Source of the DNA: Rugalucina vietnamica
Taxonomy: Eukaryota > Mollusca > Bivalvia > Lucinida > Lucinidae
Assembly (NCBI GenBank): GCA_964017185.1
Contig: OZ024869.1
Location: 59,856,761-59,920,760 of the forward strand
Direction: 5' to 3'
DNA length: 64,000 nt
Of the stretch, positions 32,982-44,948 are shown one piece after another; position 1 is the first letter of the stretch, and each line of letters opens with the position of its first letter. Under the pieces are notes generated by a model, which worked only from the letters and a program-made list of their open reading frames with translations, was not told the DNA's origin and searched no databases. A program made the position numbers and the translations under genes.

Positions 32982-35900
32982 ATGTCATTCAAACTAAGTG
33001 ACTTTATTGCTGCGCCTTCTCAGGAGCTGTTAGATAAGGCCAAAAAGAGTGACCTCTTAGACATAGCTGATCATTATGGGTTGTCAAATATCAAGACTTC
33101 CATGTTAAAACATGAAATTAAGAACATTTTGATTCAGTTTTTTGTTGACGAGGAAATTTTTGATTCCTCAGCTACTTCTCAGATTCTAGTCACTCAGACT
33201 GACTTGCAGTTGAGGGAACTAGAAATCAAAAGACAAATTGAGATGGAAAAACTAAAATTTGAGTATGAAGAAAGAATAAGGTAGGAAACTTTAGAACGGG
33301 ATGAAAGAATAAGGGCAGAAAAGGCCGGAAGGGAAGAAAGAATAAGATTGGAAACTTCAGAACGGGAAGAAAGAATGCATAAACAAAAGTTAGAAATGGA
33401 AGAACGAGAGAAGGAAAAACAAAGAGAATTAGAACGAGAAAAAATTGAGTTAGAAAAAGAAAAATTAGAAAGAGGAGAAAGGCTTGAAATTGAAAAAGAA
33501 AAATTTAAATTTGAAATTGAAGAAAAAGAAAGAGAAAGGCAATTTCAGTTAAGAATGAAGGAAATTGAACTTAATGACAAATCAAAATCAAAATCTTTGC
33601 CTTTGGCTACTAGTACAGTGTTTGATGTCACAAAACACATTCGTCTCGTTCCTCCATTTCAAGAAAAAGAGGTTGACAAATATTTCTTACATTTTGAGAA
33701 GGTGGCAGAAAACTTGAAATGGCCAAGAGAGCACTGGACCTTGCTTTTGCAAAGTGTTGTAATTGGTAAAGCTCGAGAAATTTACACTCAGCTTTCTCTT
33801 GAGCAAAGCTCAGATTATGATACAGTAAAGGAATTTATTCTTAAGGCTTATGAGCTGGTCCCTGAGGCATACAGGCAGAAATTTAGAGACTGTAGAAAAG
33901 AACATGACCAGACTCATGTTGAGTTTGCTAGAACAAAAGAGCAACTATTTGATAGATGGTGTTCTTCAAAGAAAGTAGGTTCTGATCATGCAAAGCTAAG
34001 GCAGCTCATGCTTGTTGAGGAATTCAAACGGTGCATAAATTCTGATGTTAAGGCTTTCTTGAACGAAAGAGAAGTTGAAAACTTGGAAACAGCAGCACGT
34101 TTAGCTGATGACTATGCTTTGACTCATAAGGCTTCATTTGTCAACAAGCCATATCCTAGGAAACCATATAACCCTCAATCAAAGCAAATTACCCCTCAGT
34201 CAAAACCATATTCCCCTCAGTCCGGTCCCAAAGCCAATCCCAGTAATCCAACTGACAATTCCAGTCCAAAACCCAAATTTTCTAGTGAAAACAAAGGACA
34301 AAATCCCTTATCCCAGCCAATTTGTAATTATTGTAAGAAAACTGGCCACATTATTTCTGAATGTTTGGCACTGAAACGAAAGAAAGAAAGAGAAAATCTA
34401 GAGAGTGCTAAACCGACAGGTCTCACCTCCTTAAAGGCTAAACCACAGTCTTGTATCCAGGAAGAAAACCCTATACTGACCAGAACTTGTAAAGATTCAG
34501 TCTCTGAGGATTCTATTATGGAGATTTATGAACCATTCTTATCAGATGGTTTTGTGTCACTTAACAGTGACTCTGCCCAGTCTACCCCTATCAAAATCTT
34601 ACGAGATACTGGAGCTTCTCAATCCCTTATCTTGGCAGATACCTTGCCATTTTCCGAGAAGTCTTCTTCTGGGACAAGTGTCCTTATCCAGGGCGTAGAG
34701 TGTGGATTTGTTAACGTACCCCTCCATAATATCTATTTGTCCTCTGACTTAGTAACAGGTCCCGTGGCTGTAGGTACTAGACCTTATCTACCTTTTAAAG
34801 GTGTTCACTAGCTGTTAGGCAATGATTTGGCAGGAGATAAGGTTGTGGTAAACCCACTTTTGACCAGCACACCATGTGTTGATCAACCGCCTGATCGCAT
34901 TGAGCAGGAAATTCCTGACCTTTACCCTTCTTGTGCTGTTACTAGGGCAATGGCTAAGAAAGCCAAATTATATGATGGGATGCAGGACATAAATTTAACT
35001 GACACTTTGATAGGTCAGTCCTTTAATAAAGAGATTTCAACATCTCTTTCCCCTAGTCAGTCTGATATTCAGACTGACCCTAGCAATCCAAGGTCGGGGT
35101 CAGAAAATGACCTTTCACCCTCAACGTCAAACGATCAAGGTCATGACCAGATGTCAAGGTCACAGCTTTGTAAAGAACAACACAGTGATTCTGAGATCTC
35201 GCCTTTATTTGAAAGGGCTTTAGATGAAAAAGAAATATCCCAGGTCCCTGTTTGCTATTATGTCAAAAATGGCATATTAATGCGAAAATGGCGTCCTCCA
35301 GATGTCTCAGCAGAAGATGAGTGGACTGTTAACCACCAAATTGTGATCCCTAGGGTTTATCGCCCTGAAATCTTAAACTTGGCTCATGAAACACCCATGT
35401 CAGGCCATTTAGGTGTAAATAAGACCTATCACAAGATTCTAAATCATTTCTACTGGCCAGGATTAAAATCTGATGTTTCACAGCATTGCAAATCCTGCCA
35501 CACTTGTCAAATGGTAGGAAAACCCAATCAGACCATTCCAAAAGCTCAATTGCAGCCCATTCCTGCCTTTGATGAACCTTTCAGCAGAGTGATTATTGAT
35601 TGTGTAGGTCCCTTACCCAAAACAAAGAAAGGTTGTGAATATCTTCTGACCATAATGTGTGCTTCAACTCGCTTTCCTGAAGCTATCCCACTCAGAAATA
35701 TCAAGGCTAAAACAATAGTTAATGCACTTGTGAAGTTCTTCACATTTGTAGGCCTCCCAAAATCTATCCAGTCAGACCAGGGCTCAAATTTTATGTCAGG
35801 AATTTTTCAGCAAGTCATGTACGAACTTGGAATTAAGCAATACAAGTCATCGGCTTACCACCCTGAAAGCCAAGGTGCCTTAGAAAGATTCCATCAAACT

Positions 35901-37937
35901 TTGAAAAACATGATCAGATCTTACTGCTTTGACACTGAAAAAGATTGGGATGAAGGCATACACTTGCTTCTATTTGCTGTAAGAGAATCTGTACAAGAGT
36001 CTCTGGGGCTCAGCCCATTTGAGCTTGTTTTTGGGCACACTGTACGTGGACCGTTAAAACTTCTAAAAGAGAAATTTCTCTCAGATGATGACAGTTCTTT
36101 GAACTTACTTCAGTATGTGTCTGATTTCAAAAACAGACTATCAAAGGCCTGTGATGCAGTTCAGTCCAATCTCAAATCTGCTCAAAGCAAAATGAAGATT
36201 CGTTATGATGAAAATGCCAAAGACAGAAATTTTGAACCTGGAGACAAGGTACTTGCTCTCTTGCCCATTCCTGGCAGACCTTTACAAGCTAGATATTATG
36301 GCCCGTATACTGTTGATAAAAAGTTAAGTGACGTGAATTACATTGTTAACACTCCTGGGAGGCGCAAGCAAAAACAGCTATGTCACATTAATATGCTCAA
36401 GAAGTATATTGATAGGGATAGTTCTGTTATTTCATCAGTAAATATAGTTAATTCTGTCCCTCATGAGCAAAATCAAATGGACTCTGAGGACTTCAACTTA
36501 GAGAAATCTGATCCCTCGTCATCGAAACTCCAGAATTCTGACATACTACAGAATCTTGATCAGAAACTGTCTCACCTTGATTCAGAAAAAAGACTTGAAC
36601 TGAAAAAGTTAGTTCTCGAATATGAGCACTTATTTCCGGACATTCCATCCAGAACTGACAAAATCTATCATGATGTTGACATTATTGAAGGTTCAAAACC
36701 TGTAAAGCAACATCCTTACAGAATGAACAATGTTAAACAGCAATATCTCAGGGAAGAAGTTCAATATTTGCTGGACAATGATTTCATTGAACCCAGCCAA
36801 AGTGAATGGAGTTCTCCTTGTATTCTTGTACCAAAGCCAGACGGGACATTTAGAATGTGCACAGACTATCGAAAAGTCAATTCTGTCACTAAAACAGACA
36901 CTTTTCCCATCCCACGAATCGATGACTGCATTGATAATATTGGACATGCCAAGTATGTTACAAAGTTCGATCTGCTAAAGGGATTTTGGCAGATACCCCT
37001 CACAGACAGAGCAAAGGAGATCTCGGCATTTGTTACACCAGATGGACTGTACCAGTATAAAGTCATGCCATTTGGAATGAAGAACTCGCCTGCGACTTTT
37101 CAGCGGCTGGTCAACAGTTTGATTTCCAATCTGGATGGCTGTAAAGCCTATATCGACGACGCTATTATCTTCAGTGAGGAGTGGTAACAACACTTGCAGA
37201 CATTCAGAACATTCTTTGACCGGCTAAGTGATGCTAAACTAACTGTGAACTTGGCAAAAAGTGAATTTTGCCATGCAAACTTGACATTTCTTGGACACAT
37301 TGTAGGTCAAGGTCAGGTAAAACCTGTAGAAGCTAAAGTTGAGGCTATCTCGGATTTTCCTGTACCTACTAGCAAAAGACAACTGATGCGCTTTCTGGGT
37401 ATGGCTGGATATTACAGGAAATTCTGCAACAACTTCTCGGCTATAGCTGAGCCTCTGACAAACTTGCTTGGTAAGAAGGCCAAGTATGTTTGGACGGATG
37501 ACTGCCAGAAGTCATTTGATAAGCTCAAGGCCATACTTAGAAGTGCACCAAGTTTTGACAAAGAGTTCAAGTTGGCTGTAGATGCCAGTGATGTTGGTGC
37601 AGGCAGTGTATTGTTGCAAGAAGATGACAATGGTGTTGACCATCCTGTTTGTTATTTTTCCAAAAAGTTTAACAAGCATCAGAGAAATTACTCTACCATA
37701 GAGAAAGAATGCCTATCTCTAATCCTTGCGCTTCAGCACATTGAAGTTTACTTAGCTTCTTCACATGCACCAAGTGTTGTCTTCAGTGACCACAATCCAC
37801 TGACTTTCATACATAAAATGAAAAACAAGAACCAGCGTTTACTCAGGTGGAGTCTCATGTTGCAAGAGCACAATCTTGACATCAGACATATCCGAGGAAG
37901 AGATAATATCATTCCAGACACCCTAAGCAGAGCTTAA
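32982..37937 (+). pseudogene. gag-pol: gag-pol, copy 2 (one frame with three stop codons)
   Basis: A single reading frame of 1651 codons from MSFKLSDF to DTLSRA with three internal stops, each a single-base change relative to a sister copy: TAG at 33282 (codon 101), TAG at 34809 (codon 610) and TAA at 37185 (codon 1402). Domain order: N-terminal SAP-like segment (about 4-58), Glu/Lys/Arg-rich coiled coil (about 70-190), SCAN-like Gag (about 213-383), CX2CX4HX4C zinc knuckle (448-461), protease with DTGAS (542), integrase HHCC and D873/D932/E968, then RT with YIDD (1390) and RNase H. It also lacks 15 bp in RNase H, as copy 1 does. Non-functional as it stands, but very young. Confidence 0.93.
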
Positions 37938-38072
37938 GTGCCTCTACAATGCTGATGTCCAGCTTTGTGCTGTTGTATTTGATTAGTTTTGCACAAATTT
38001 TGCTAAACATATTGTATACAATTATCCAGTATTGCAAAAGAAAGCTTTATTTTATAAAACTTTCTTTTCTTT

Positions 38073-38084
38073 GAAGAGGGGAAG
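38073..38084 (+). other. Polypurine tract, internal 2
   Basis: GAAGAGGGGAAG directly before LTR3. Confidence 0.85.
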
Positions 38085-38902
38085 TGTTATGTATGACAGT
38101 TACTTGTTGAAAGATGTGCATTCAGTACTGGTAAACTTCCCAAGGGAGTATGCCCAGGAAAGTATGATGTTATACATATGATGTTTACTTGTTGTCCTTA
38201 GCAATTATTTACTTTTAGTGTCCCAGATATTGGACATAAACAGGTTGTTTACTTCAGAATTTTCTAGAAATTTCAAATTGTTCTTTGACGGAAAAATCTG
38301 GAAGAACCAAAGATGTAGAATCTTCTAGAAAAAATCTTTTTTTATGTCAAAAAATATTGTGGAATTTTCTGGAAGGATAATGGCATCTCTAGAATATTCC
38401 AGAACATAAAATTTTGGTAAACAACTTGTTATTTTTAGTATATGATATCATAGAATTTGCTGGAAGAATCCTGAATGTTCCTCAGTGCTATATAAGGGCT
38501 ACAAATTTTCATAAGGACAATCTTTGGGTACTATTACTATTAAGAAGTCAAAATCTATCTTACTGGAATTTAAACTTATTCTTGGATTACTTTGTGATAT
38601 TTGATTCTGGATTGGGACATAGTGCTATTTTGAAACAAACTTTAATTCTTGGGATCAGAAACTGATACAGACTTGTGTTAAAAAATTCTGAGGGACATTC
38701 AGACATTCTTTAAGGGAATTAACATCTTGAAAGGTATTGTACATTCATTTTTGTTTGATTGTATATATGCTTTTGATTGTTTCACATGTAATTACTGGTT
38801 AAATCACTTCTAAATAGATTTGTTAAATTTTAATCAAAGCTTGTTGCTGGCTAACCAACTTGTTGGTTTCCTTAATCTTCTAGTTACGCCTGGCACGTAA
38901 CA
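38085..38902 (+). repeat. LTR3 (818 bp, inner type)
   Basis: Same ends as LTR2 and shares its diagnostic bases. Joins internal 2 to internal 3 without a target duplication. Confidence 0.95.
38257..38496 (+). promoter_or_regulatory. LTR3 U3 promoter: heat-shock elements plus TATA box
   Basis: Same five GAA/TTC arrays (38257-38480) and TATA box (about 38489-38496) as the other LTRs. Confidence 0.8.
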
Positions 38903-38906
38903 GAAT

Positions 38907-38926
38907 TGGGGGCTCGAGTCCGGTAT
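38907..38926 (+). other. Candidate primer-binding site, internal 3
   Basis: Identical to the site at 32873-32892. Confidence 0.5.
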
Positions 38927-39015
38927 TGAAATTTCTTGTGCACCAAATTTATTTAAAATTCTAAAGTATCTTCACTGTTTGCTGTTTAAATAGCTAAAGC
39001 CAGCAAAAAGCAACC

Positions 39016-42000
39016 ATGTCATTCAAACTAAGTGACTTTATTGCTGCGCCTTCTCAGGAGCTGTTAGATAAGGCCAAAAAGAGTGACCTCTTAGACATAG
39101 CTGATCATTATGGGTTGTCAAATATCAAGACTTCCATGTTAAAACATGAAATTAAGAACATTTTGATTCAGTTTTTTGTTGACGAGGAAATTTTTGATTC
39201 CTCAGCTACTTCTCAGATTCTAGTTACTCAGACTGACTTGCAGTTGAGGGAACTAGAAACAAAAGACAAATTGAGATGGAAAAACTAAAATTTGAGTATG
39301 AAGAAAGAATAAGGTTGGAAACTTTAGAACGGGATGAAAGAATAAGGGCAGAAAAGGCCGAAAGGGAAGAAAGAATAAGATTGGAAACTTCAGAACGGGA
39401 AGAAAGAATGCATAAACAAAAGTTAGAAATGGAAGAACGAGAGAAGGAAAAACAAAGAGAATTAGAACGAGAAAAAATTGAGTTAGAAAAAGAAAAATTA
39501 GAAAGAGGAGAAAGGCTTGAAATTGAAAAAGAAAAATTTAAATTTGAAATTGAAGAAAAAGAAAGAGAAAGGCAATTTCAGTTAAGAATGAAGGAAATTG
39601 AACTTAATGACAAATCAAAATCAAAATCTTTGCCTTTGGCTACTAGTACAGTATTTGATGTCACAAAACACATTCGTCTCGTTCCTCCATTTCAAGAAAA
39701 AGAGGTTGACAAATATTTCTTACATTTTGAGAAGGTGGCAGAAAACTTGAAATGGCCAAGAGAGCACTGGACCTTGCTTTTGCAAAGTGTTGTAATTGGT
39801 AAAGCTCGAGAAATTTACACTCAGCTTTCTCTTGAGCAAAGCTCAGATTATGATACAGTAAAGGAATTTATTCTTAAGGCTTATGAGCTGGTCCCTGAGG
39901 CATACATGCAGAAATTTAGAGACTGTAGAAAAGAACATGACCAGACTCATGTTGAGTTTGCTAGAACAAAAGAGCAACTATTTGATAGATGGTGTTCTTC
40001 AAAGAAAGTAGGTTCTGATCATGCAAAGCTAAGGCAGCTTATGCTTGTTGAGGAATTCAAACGGTGCATAAATTCTGATGTTAAGGCTTTCTTGAACGAG
40101 AGAAGTTGAAAACTTGGAAACAGCAGCACGTTTAGCTGATGACTATGCTTTGACTCATAAGGCTTCATTTGTCAACAAGCCATATCCTAGGAAACCATAT
40201 AACCCTCAATCAAAGCAAATTACCCCTCAGTCAAAACCATATTCCCCTCAGTCCGGTCCCAAAGCCAATCCCAGTAATCCAACTGACAATTCCAGTCCAA
40301 AACCCAAATTTTCTAGTGAAAACAAAGGACAAAATCCCTTATCCCAGCCAATTTGTAATTATTGTAAGAAAACTGGCCACATTATTTCTGAATGTTTGGC
40401 ACTGAAACGAAAGAAAGAAAGAGAAAATCTAGAGAGTGCTAAACCGACAGGTCTCACCTCCTTAAAGGCTAAACCACAGTCTTGTATCCAGGAAGAAAAC
40501 CCTATACTGACCAGAACTTGTAAAGAGTCAGTCTCTGAGGATTCTATTATGGAGATTTATGAACCATTCTTATCAGATGGTTTTGTGTCACTTAACAGTG
40601 ACTCTGCCCAGTCTACCCCTATCAAAATCTTACGAGATACCGGAGCTTCTCAATCCCTTATCTTGGCAGATACCTTGCCATTTTCCGAGAAGTCTTCTTC
40701 TGGGACAAGTGTCCTTATCCAGGGCGTAGAGTGTGGATTTGTTAACGTACCCCTCCATAATATCTATTTGTCCTCTGACTTAGTAACAGGTCCCGTGGCT
40801 GTAGGTACTAGAACTTATCTACCTTTTAAAGGTGTTCACTTGCTGTTAGGCAATGATTTGGCAGGAGATAAGGTTGTGGTAAACCCACTTTTGACCAGCA
40901 CACCATGTGTTGATCAACCGCCTGATCGCATTGAGCAGGAAATTCCTGACCTTTACCCTTCTTGTGCTGTTACTAGGGCAATGGCTAAGAAAGCCAAATT
41001 ATATGATGGGATGCAGGACATAAATTTAACTGACACTTTGATAGGTCAGTCCTTTAATAAAGAGATTTCAACATCTCTTTCCCCTAGTCAGTCTGATATT
41101 CAGACTGACCCTAGCAATCCAAGGTCGGGGTCAGAAAATGACCTTTCACCCTCAACGTCAAACGATCAAGGTCATGACCAGATGTCAAGGTCACAGCTTT
41201 GTAAAGAACAACACAGTGATTCTGAGATCTCGCCTTTATTTGAAAGGGCTTTAGATGAAAAAGAAATATCCCAGGTCCCTGTTTGCTATTATGTCAAAAA
41301 TGGCATATTAATGCGAAAATGGCGTCCTCCAGATGTCTCAGCAGAAGATGGGTGGACTGTTAACCACCAAATTGTGATCCCTAGGGTTTATCGCCCTGAA
41401 ATCTTAAACTTGGCTCATGAAACACCCATGTCAGGCCATTTAGGTGTAAATAAGACCTATCACAAGATTCTAAACCATTTCTACCGGCCAGGATTAAAAT
41501 CTGATGTTTCACAGCATTGCAAATCCTGCCACACTTGTCAAATGGTAGGAAAACCCAATCAGACCATTCCAAAAGCTCAATTGCAGCCCATTCCTGCCTT
41601 TGATGAACCTTTCAGCAGAGTGATTATTGATTGTGTAGGTCCATTACCCAAAACAAAGAAAGGTTGTGAATATCTTCTGACCATAATGTGTGCTTCAACT
41701 CGCTTTCCTGAAGCTATCCCACTCAGAAATATCAAGGCTAAAACAATAGTTAATGCACTTGTGAAGTTCTTCACATTTGTAGGCCTCCCAAAATCTATCC
41801 AGTCAGACCAGGGCTCAAATTTTATGTCAGGAATTTTTCAGCAAGTCATGTACGAACTTGGAATTAAGCAATACAAGTCATCGGCTTACCACCCTGAAAG
41901 CCAAGGTGCCTTAGAAAGATTCCATCAAACTTTGAAAAACATGATCAGATCTTACTGCTTTGACACTGAAAAAGATTGGGATGAAGGCATACACTTGCTT

Positions 42001-43983
42001 CTATTTGCTGTAAGAGAATCTGTACAAGAGTCTCTGGGGTTCAGCCCATTTGAGCTTGTTTTTGGGCACACTGTACGTGGACCGTTAAAACTTCTAAAAG
42101 AGAAATTTCTCTCAGATGATGACAGTTCTTTGAACTTACTTCAGTATGTGTCTGATTTCAAAAACAGACTATCAAAGGCCTGTGAAGCAGCTCAGTCCAA
42201 TCTCAAATCTGCTCAAAGCAAAATGAAGATTCGTTATGATGAAAATGCTAAAGACAGAAATTTTGAACCTGGAGACAAGGTACTTGCTCTCTTGCCCATT
42301 CCTGGCAGACCTTTACAAGCTAGATATTATGGCCCGTATACTGTTGATAAAAAGTTAAGTGACGTGAATTACATTGTTAACACTCCTGGGAGGCGCAAGC
42401 AAAAACAGCTATGTCACATTAATATGCTCAAGAAGTATATTGATAGGGATAGTTCTGTTATTTCATCAGTAAATATAGTTAATTCTGTCCCTCATGAACA
42501 AAATCAAATGGACTCTGAGGACTTCAACTTAGAGAAATCTGATCCCTCGTCATCGAAACTCCAGAATTCTGACATACTACAGAATCTTGATCAGAAACTG
42601 TCTCACCTTGATTCAGACAAAAGACTTGAACTGAAACAGTTAGTTCTCGAATATGAGCACTTATTTCCGGACATTCCATCCAGAACTGACAAAATCTATC
42701 ATGATGTTGACATTATTGAAGGTTCAAAACCTGTAAAGCAACATCCTTACAGAATGAACCCTGTAAAACAGCAATATCTCAGGGAAGAAGTTCAATATTT
42801 GCTGGACAATGATTTCATTGAACCCAGCCAAAGTGAATGGAGTTCTCCTTGTATTCTTGTACCAAAGCCAGACGGGACATTTAGAATGTGCACAGACTAT
42901 CGAAAAGTCAATTCTGTCACTAAAACAGACACTTTTCCCATCCCACGAATCGATGACTGCATTGATAATATTGGACATGCCAAGTATGTTACAAAGTTCG
43001 ATCTGCTAAAGGGATTTTGGCAGATACCCCTCACAGACAGAGCAAAGGAGATCTCGGCATTTGTTACACCAGATGGACTGTACCAGTATAAAGTCATGCC
43101 ATTTGGAATGAAGAACTCGCCTGCGACTTTTCAGCGGCTGGTCAACAGTTTGATTTCCAATCTGGATGGCTGTAAAGCCTATATCGACGACGCTATTATC
43201 TTCAGTGAGGAGTGGCAACAACACTTGCAGACAATCAGAACATTCTTTGACCGGCTAAGTGATGCTAAACTAACTGTGAACTTGGCAAACAGTGAATTTT
43301 GCCATGCAAACTTGACATTTCTTGGACACATTGTAGGTCAAGGTCAGGTAAAACCTGTAGAAGCTAAAGTTGAGGCTATCTCGGATTTTCCTGTACCTAC
43401 TAGCAAAAGACAACTGATGTGCTTTCTGGGTATGGCTGGATATTACAGGAAATTCTGCAACAATTTCTCGGCTATAGCTGAGCCTCTGACAAACTTGCTT
43501 GGTAAGAAGGCCAAGTATGTTTGGACGGATGACTGCCAGAAGTCATTTGATAAGCTCAAGGCCATACTTAGAAGTGCTCCGGTTCTCTTAGCACCAAGTT
43601 TTGACAAAGAGTTCAAGTTGGCTGTAGATGCCAGTGATGTTGGTGCAGGCAGTGTATTGTTGCAAGAAGATGACAATGGTGTTGACCATCCTGTTTGTTA
43701 TTTTTCCAAAAAGTTTAACAAGCATCAGAGAAATTACTCTACCATAGAGAAAGAATACCTATCTCTAATCCTTGCGCTTCAGCACTTTGAAGTTTACTTA
43801 GCTTCTTCACATGCACCAAGTGTTGTCTTCAGTGACCACAATCCACTGACTTTCATACATAAAATGAAAAACAAGAACCAGCGTTTACTCAGGTGGAGTC
43901 TCATGTTGCAAGAGCACAATCTTGACATCAGACATATCCGAGGAAGAGATAATATCATTCCAGACACCCTAAGCAGAGCTTAA
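39016..43983 (+). pseudogene. gag-pol: gag-pol, copy 3 (two frameshifts only)
   Basis: The least damaged copy. One base is missing at about 39259 and two at about 40098, both in gag. From about 40100 to the stop at 43981 the frame is open for 1289 codons: zinc knuckle (40354-40395), protease DTGAS (D at 40636), integrase zinc site (41416-41538), catalytic D, D and E at 41629, 41806 and 41914 (D-58-D-35-E), RT with LVPKPDGTFR and YIDD (43180-43191), and RNase H (about 43606-43980) retaining the APVLLAP segment lost in copies 1 and 2. One likely private change sits in the integrase zinc region: FYRPG where copies 1 and 2 have FYWPG. Integrase before RT identifies the Gmr1-like group. Not functional as one polyprotein because of the gag frameshifts. 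Confidence 0.94.
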
Positions 43984-44118
43984 GTGCCTCTACAATGCTG
44001 ATGTTCAGCTTTGTGCTGTTGTATTTGATTAGTTTTGCACAAATTTTGCTAAACATATTGTATACAATTATCCAGTATTGCAAAAGAAAGCTTTATTTTA
44101 TAAAACTTTCTTTTCTTT

Positions 44119-44130
44119 GAAGAGGGGAAG
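44119..44130 (+). other. Polypurine tract, internal 3
   Basis: GAAGAGGGGAAG directly before LTR4. Confidence 0.85.
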
Positions 44131-44948
44131 TGTTATGTATGACAGTTACTTGTTGAAAGATGTGCATTCAGTACTGGTAAACTTCCCAAGGGAGTATGCC
44201 CAGGAAAGTATGATGTTATACATATGATGTTTACTTGTTGTCCTTAGCAATTATTTACTTTTAGTGTCCCAGATATTGGACATAAACAGGTTGTTTACTT
44301 CAGAATTTTCTAGAAATTTCAAATTGTTCTTTGACGGAAAAATCTGGAAGAACCAAAGATGTAGAATCTTCTAGAAAAATCTTTTTTTATGTCAAAAGAA
44401 TATTGTGGAATTTTCTGGAAGGATAATGGCCTCTCTAGAATATTCCAGAACATTAAATTTTGGTAAACAACTTGTTATTTTTAGTATATGATATCATAGA
44501 ATTTGCTGGAAGAATCCTGAATGTTCCTCAGTGCTATATAAGGGCTACAAATTTTCATAAGGACAATCTTTGGGTACTATTACTATTAAGAAGTCAAAAT
44601 CTATCTTACTGGACTTTAAACTTATTCTTGGATTACTTTGTGATATTTGATTCTGGATTGGGACATAGTGCTATTTTGAAACAAACTTTAATTCTTAAGA
44701 TCAGAAACTGATACAGACTTGTGTTAAAAAATACTGAGGGACATTCAGACATTCTTTAAGGGAATTAACATCTTGAAAGGTATTGTACATTCATTTTTGT
44801 TTGATTGTATATATGCTTTTGATTGTTTCACATGTAATTACTGGTCAAATCACTTCTAAATAGATTTGTTAAATTTTAAACAAAGCTTGTTGCTGGCTAA
44901 CCAACTTGTTGGTTTCCTTAATCTTCTAGTTACGCCTGGCACGTAACA
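44131..44948 (+). repeat. LTR4 (818 bp, outer type)
   Basis: Ends GCACGTAACA and is followed by CGTT, the right target duplication, then satellite. Shares diagnostic bases with LTR1, plus private changes (GGACTTTAAAC, CTTAAGATCAG, ACTGGTCAAATC). Confidence 0.95.
44303..44542 (+). promoter_or_regulatory. LTR4 U3 promoter: heat-shock elements plus TATA box
   Basis: Same arrays (44303-44526) and TATA box (about 44535-44542). As the 3'-most LTR it could drive transcription outward into the satellite. Confidence 0.75.

Larger units (their letters stand above)
24028..44948 (+). mobile_element. Tandem array of a Gmr1-like Ty3/gypsy retrotransposon
   Basis: Order: LTR1, internal 1, LTR2, internal 2, LTR3, internal 3, LTR4. 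Only the outer boundary has a target duplication (CGTT at 24024-24027 and 44949-44952), so the array entered the satellite as one insertion and was expanded, or arrived already as a tandem. Internal lengths are ~7.2 kb (5.2 kb without a 2.0 kb insertion), 5.2 kb and 5.2 kb. The single gag-pol frame encodes Gag, protease, integrase, reverse transcriptase, RNase H in that order; integrase before RT is the hallmark of Gmr1-like elements within Ty3/gypsy. No envelope frame is seen. Confidence 0.95.

Noticed and set aside
43984..44118. An envelope gene after RNase H
   Set aside because: Only about 135 bases lie between the pol stop and the polypurine tract; there is no room for env.
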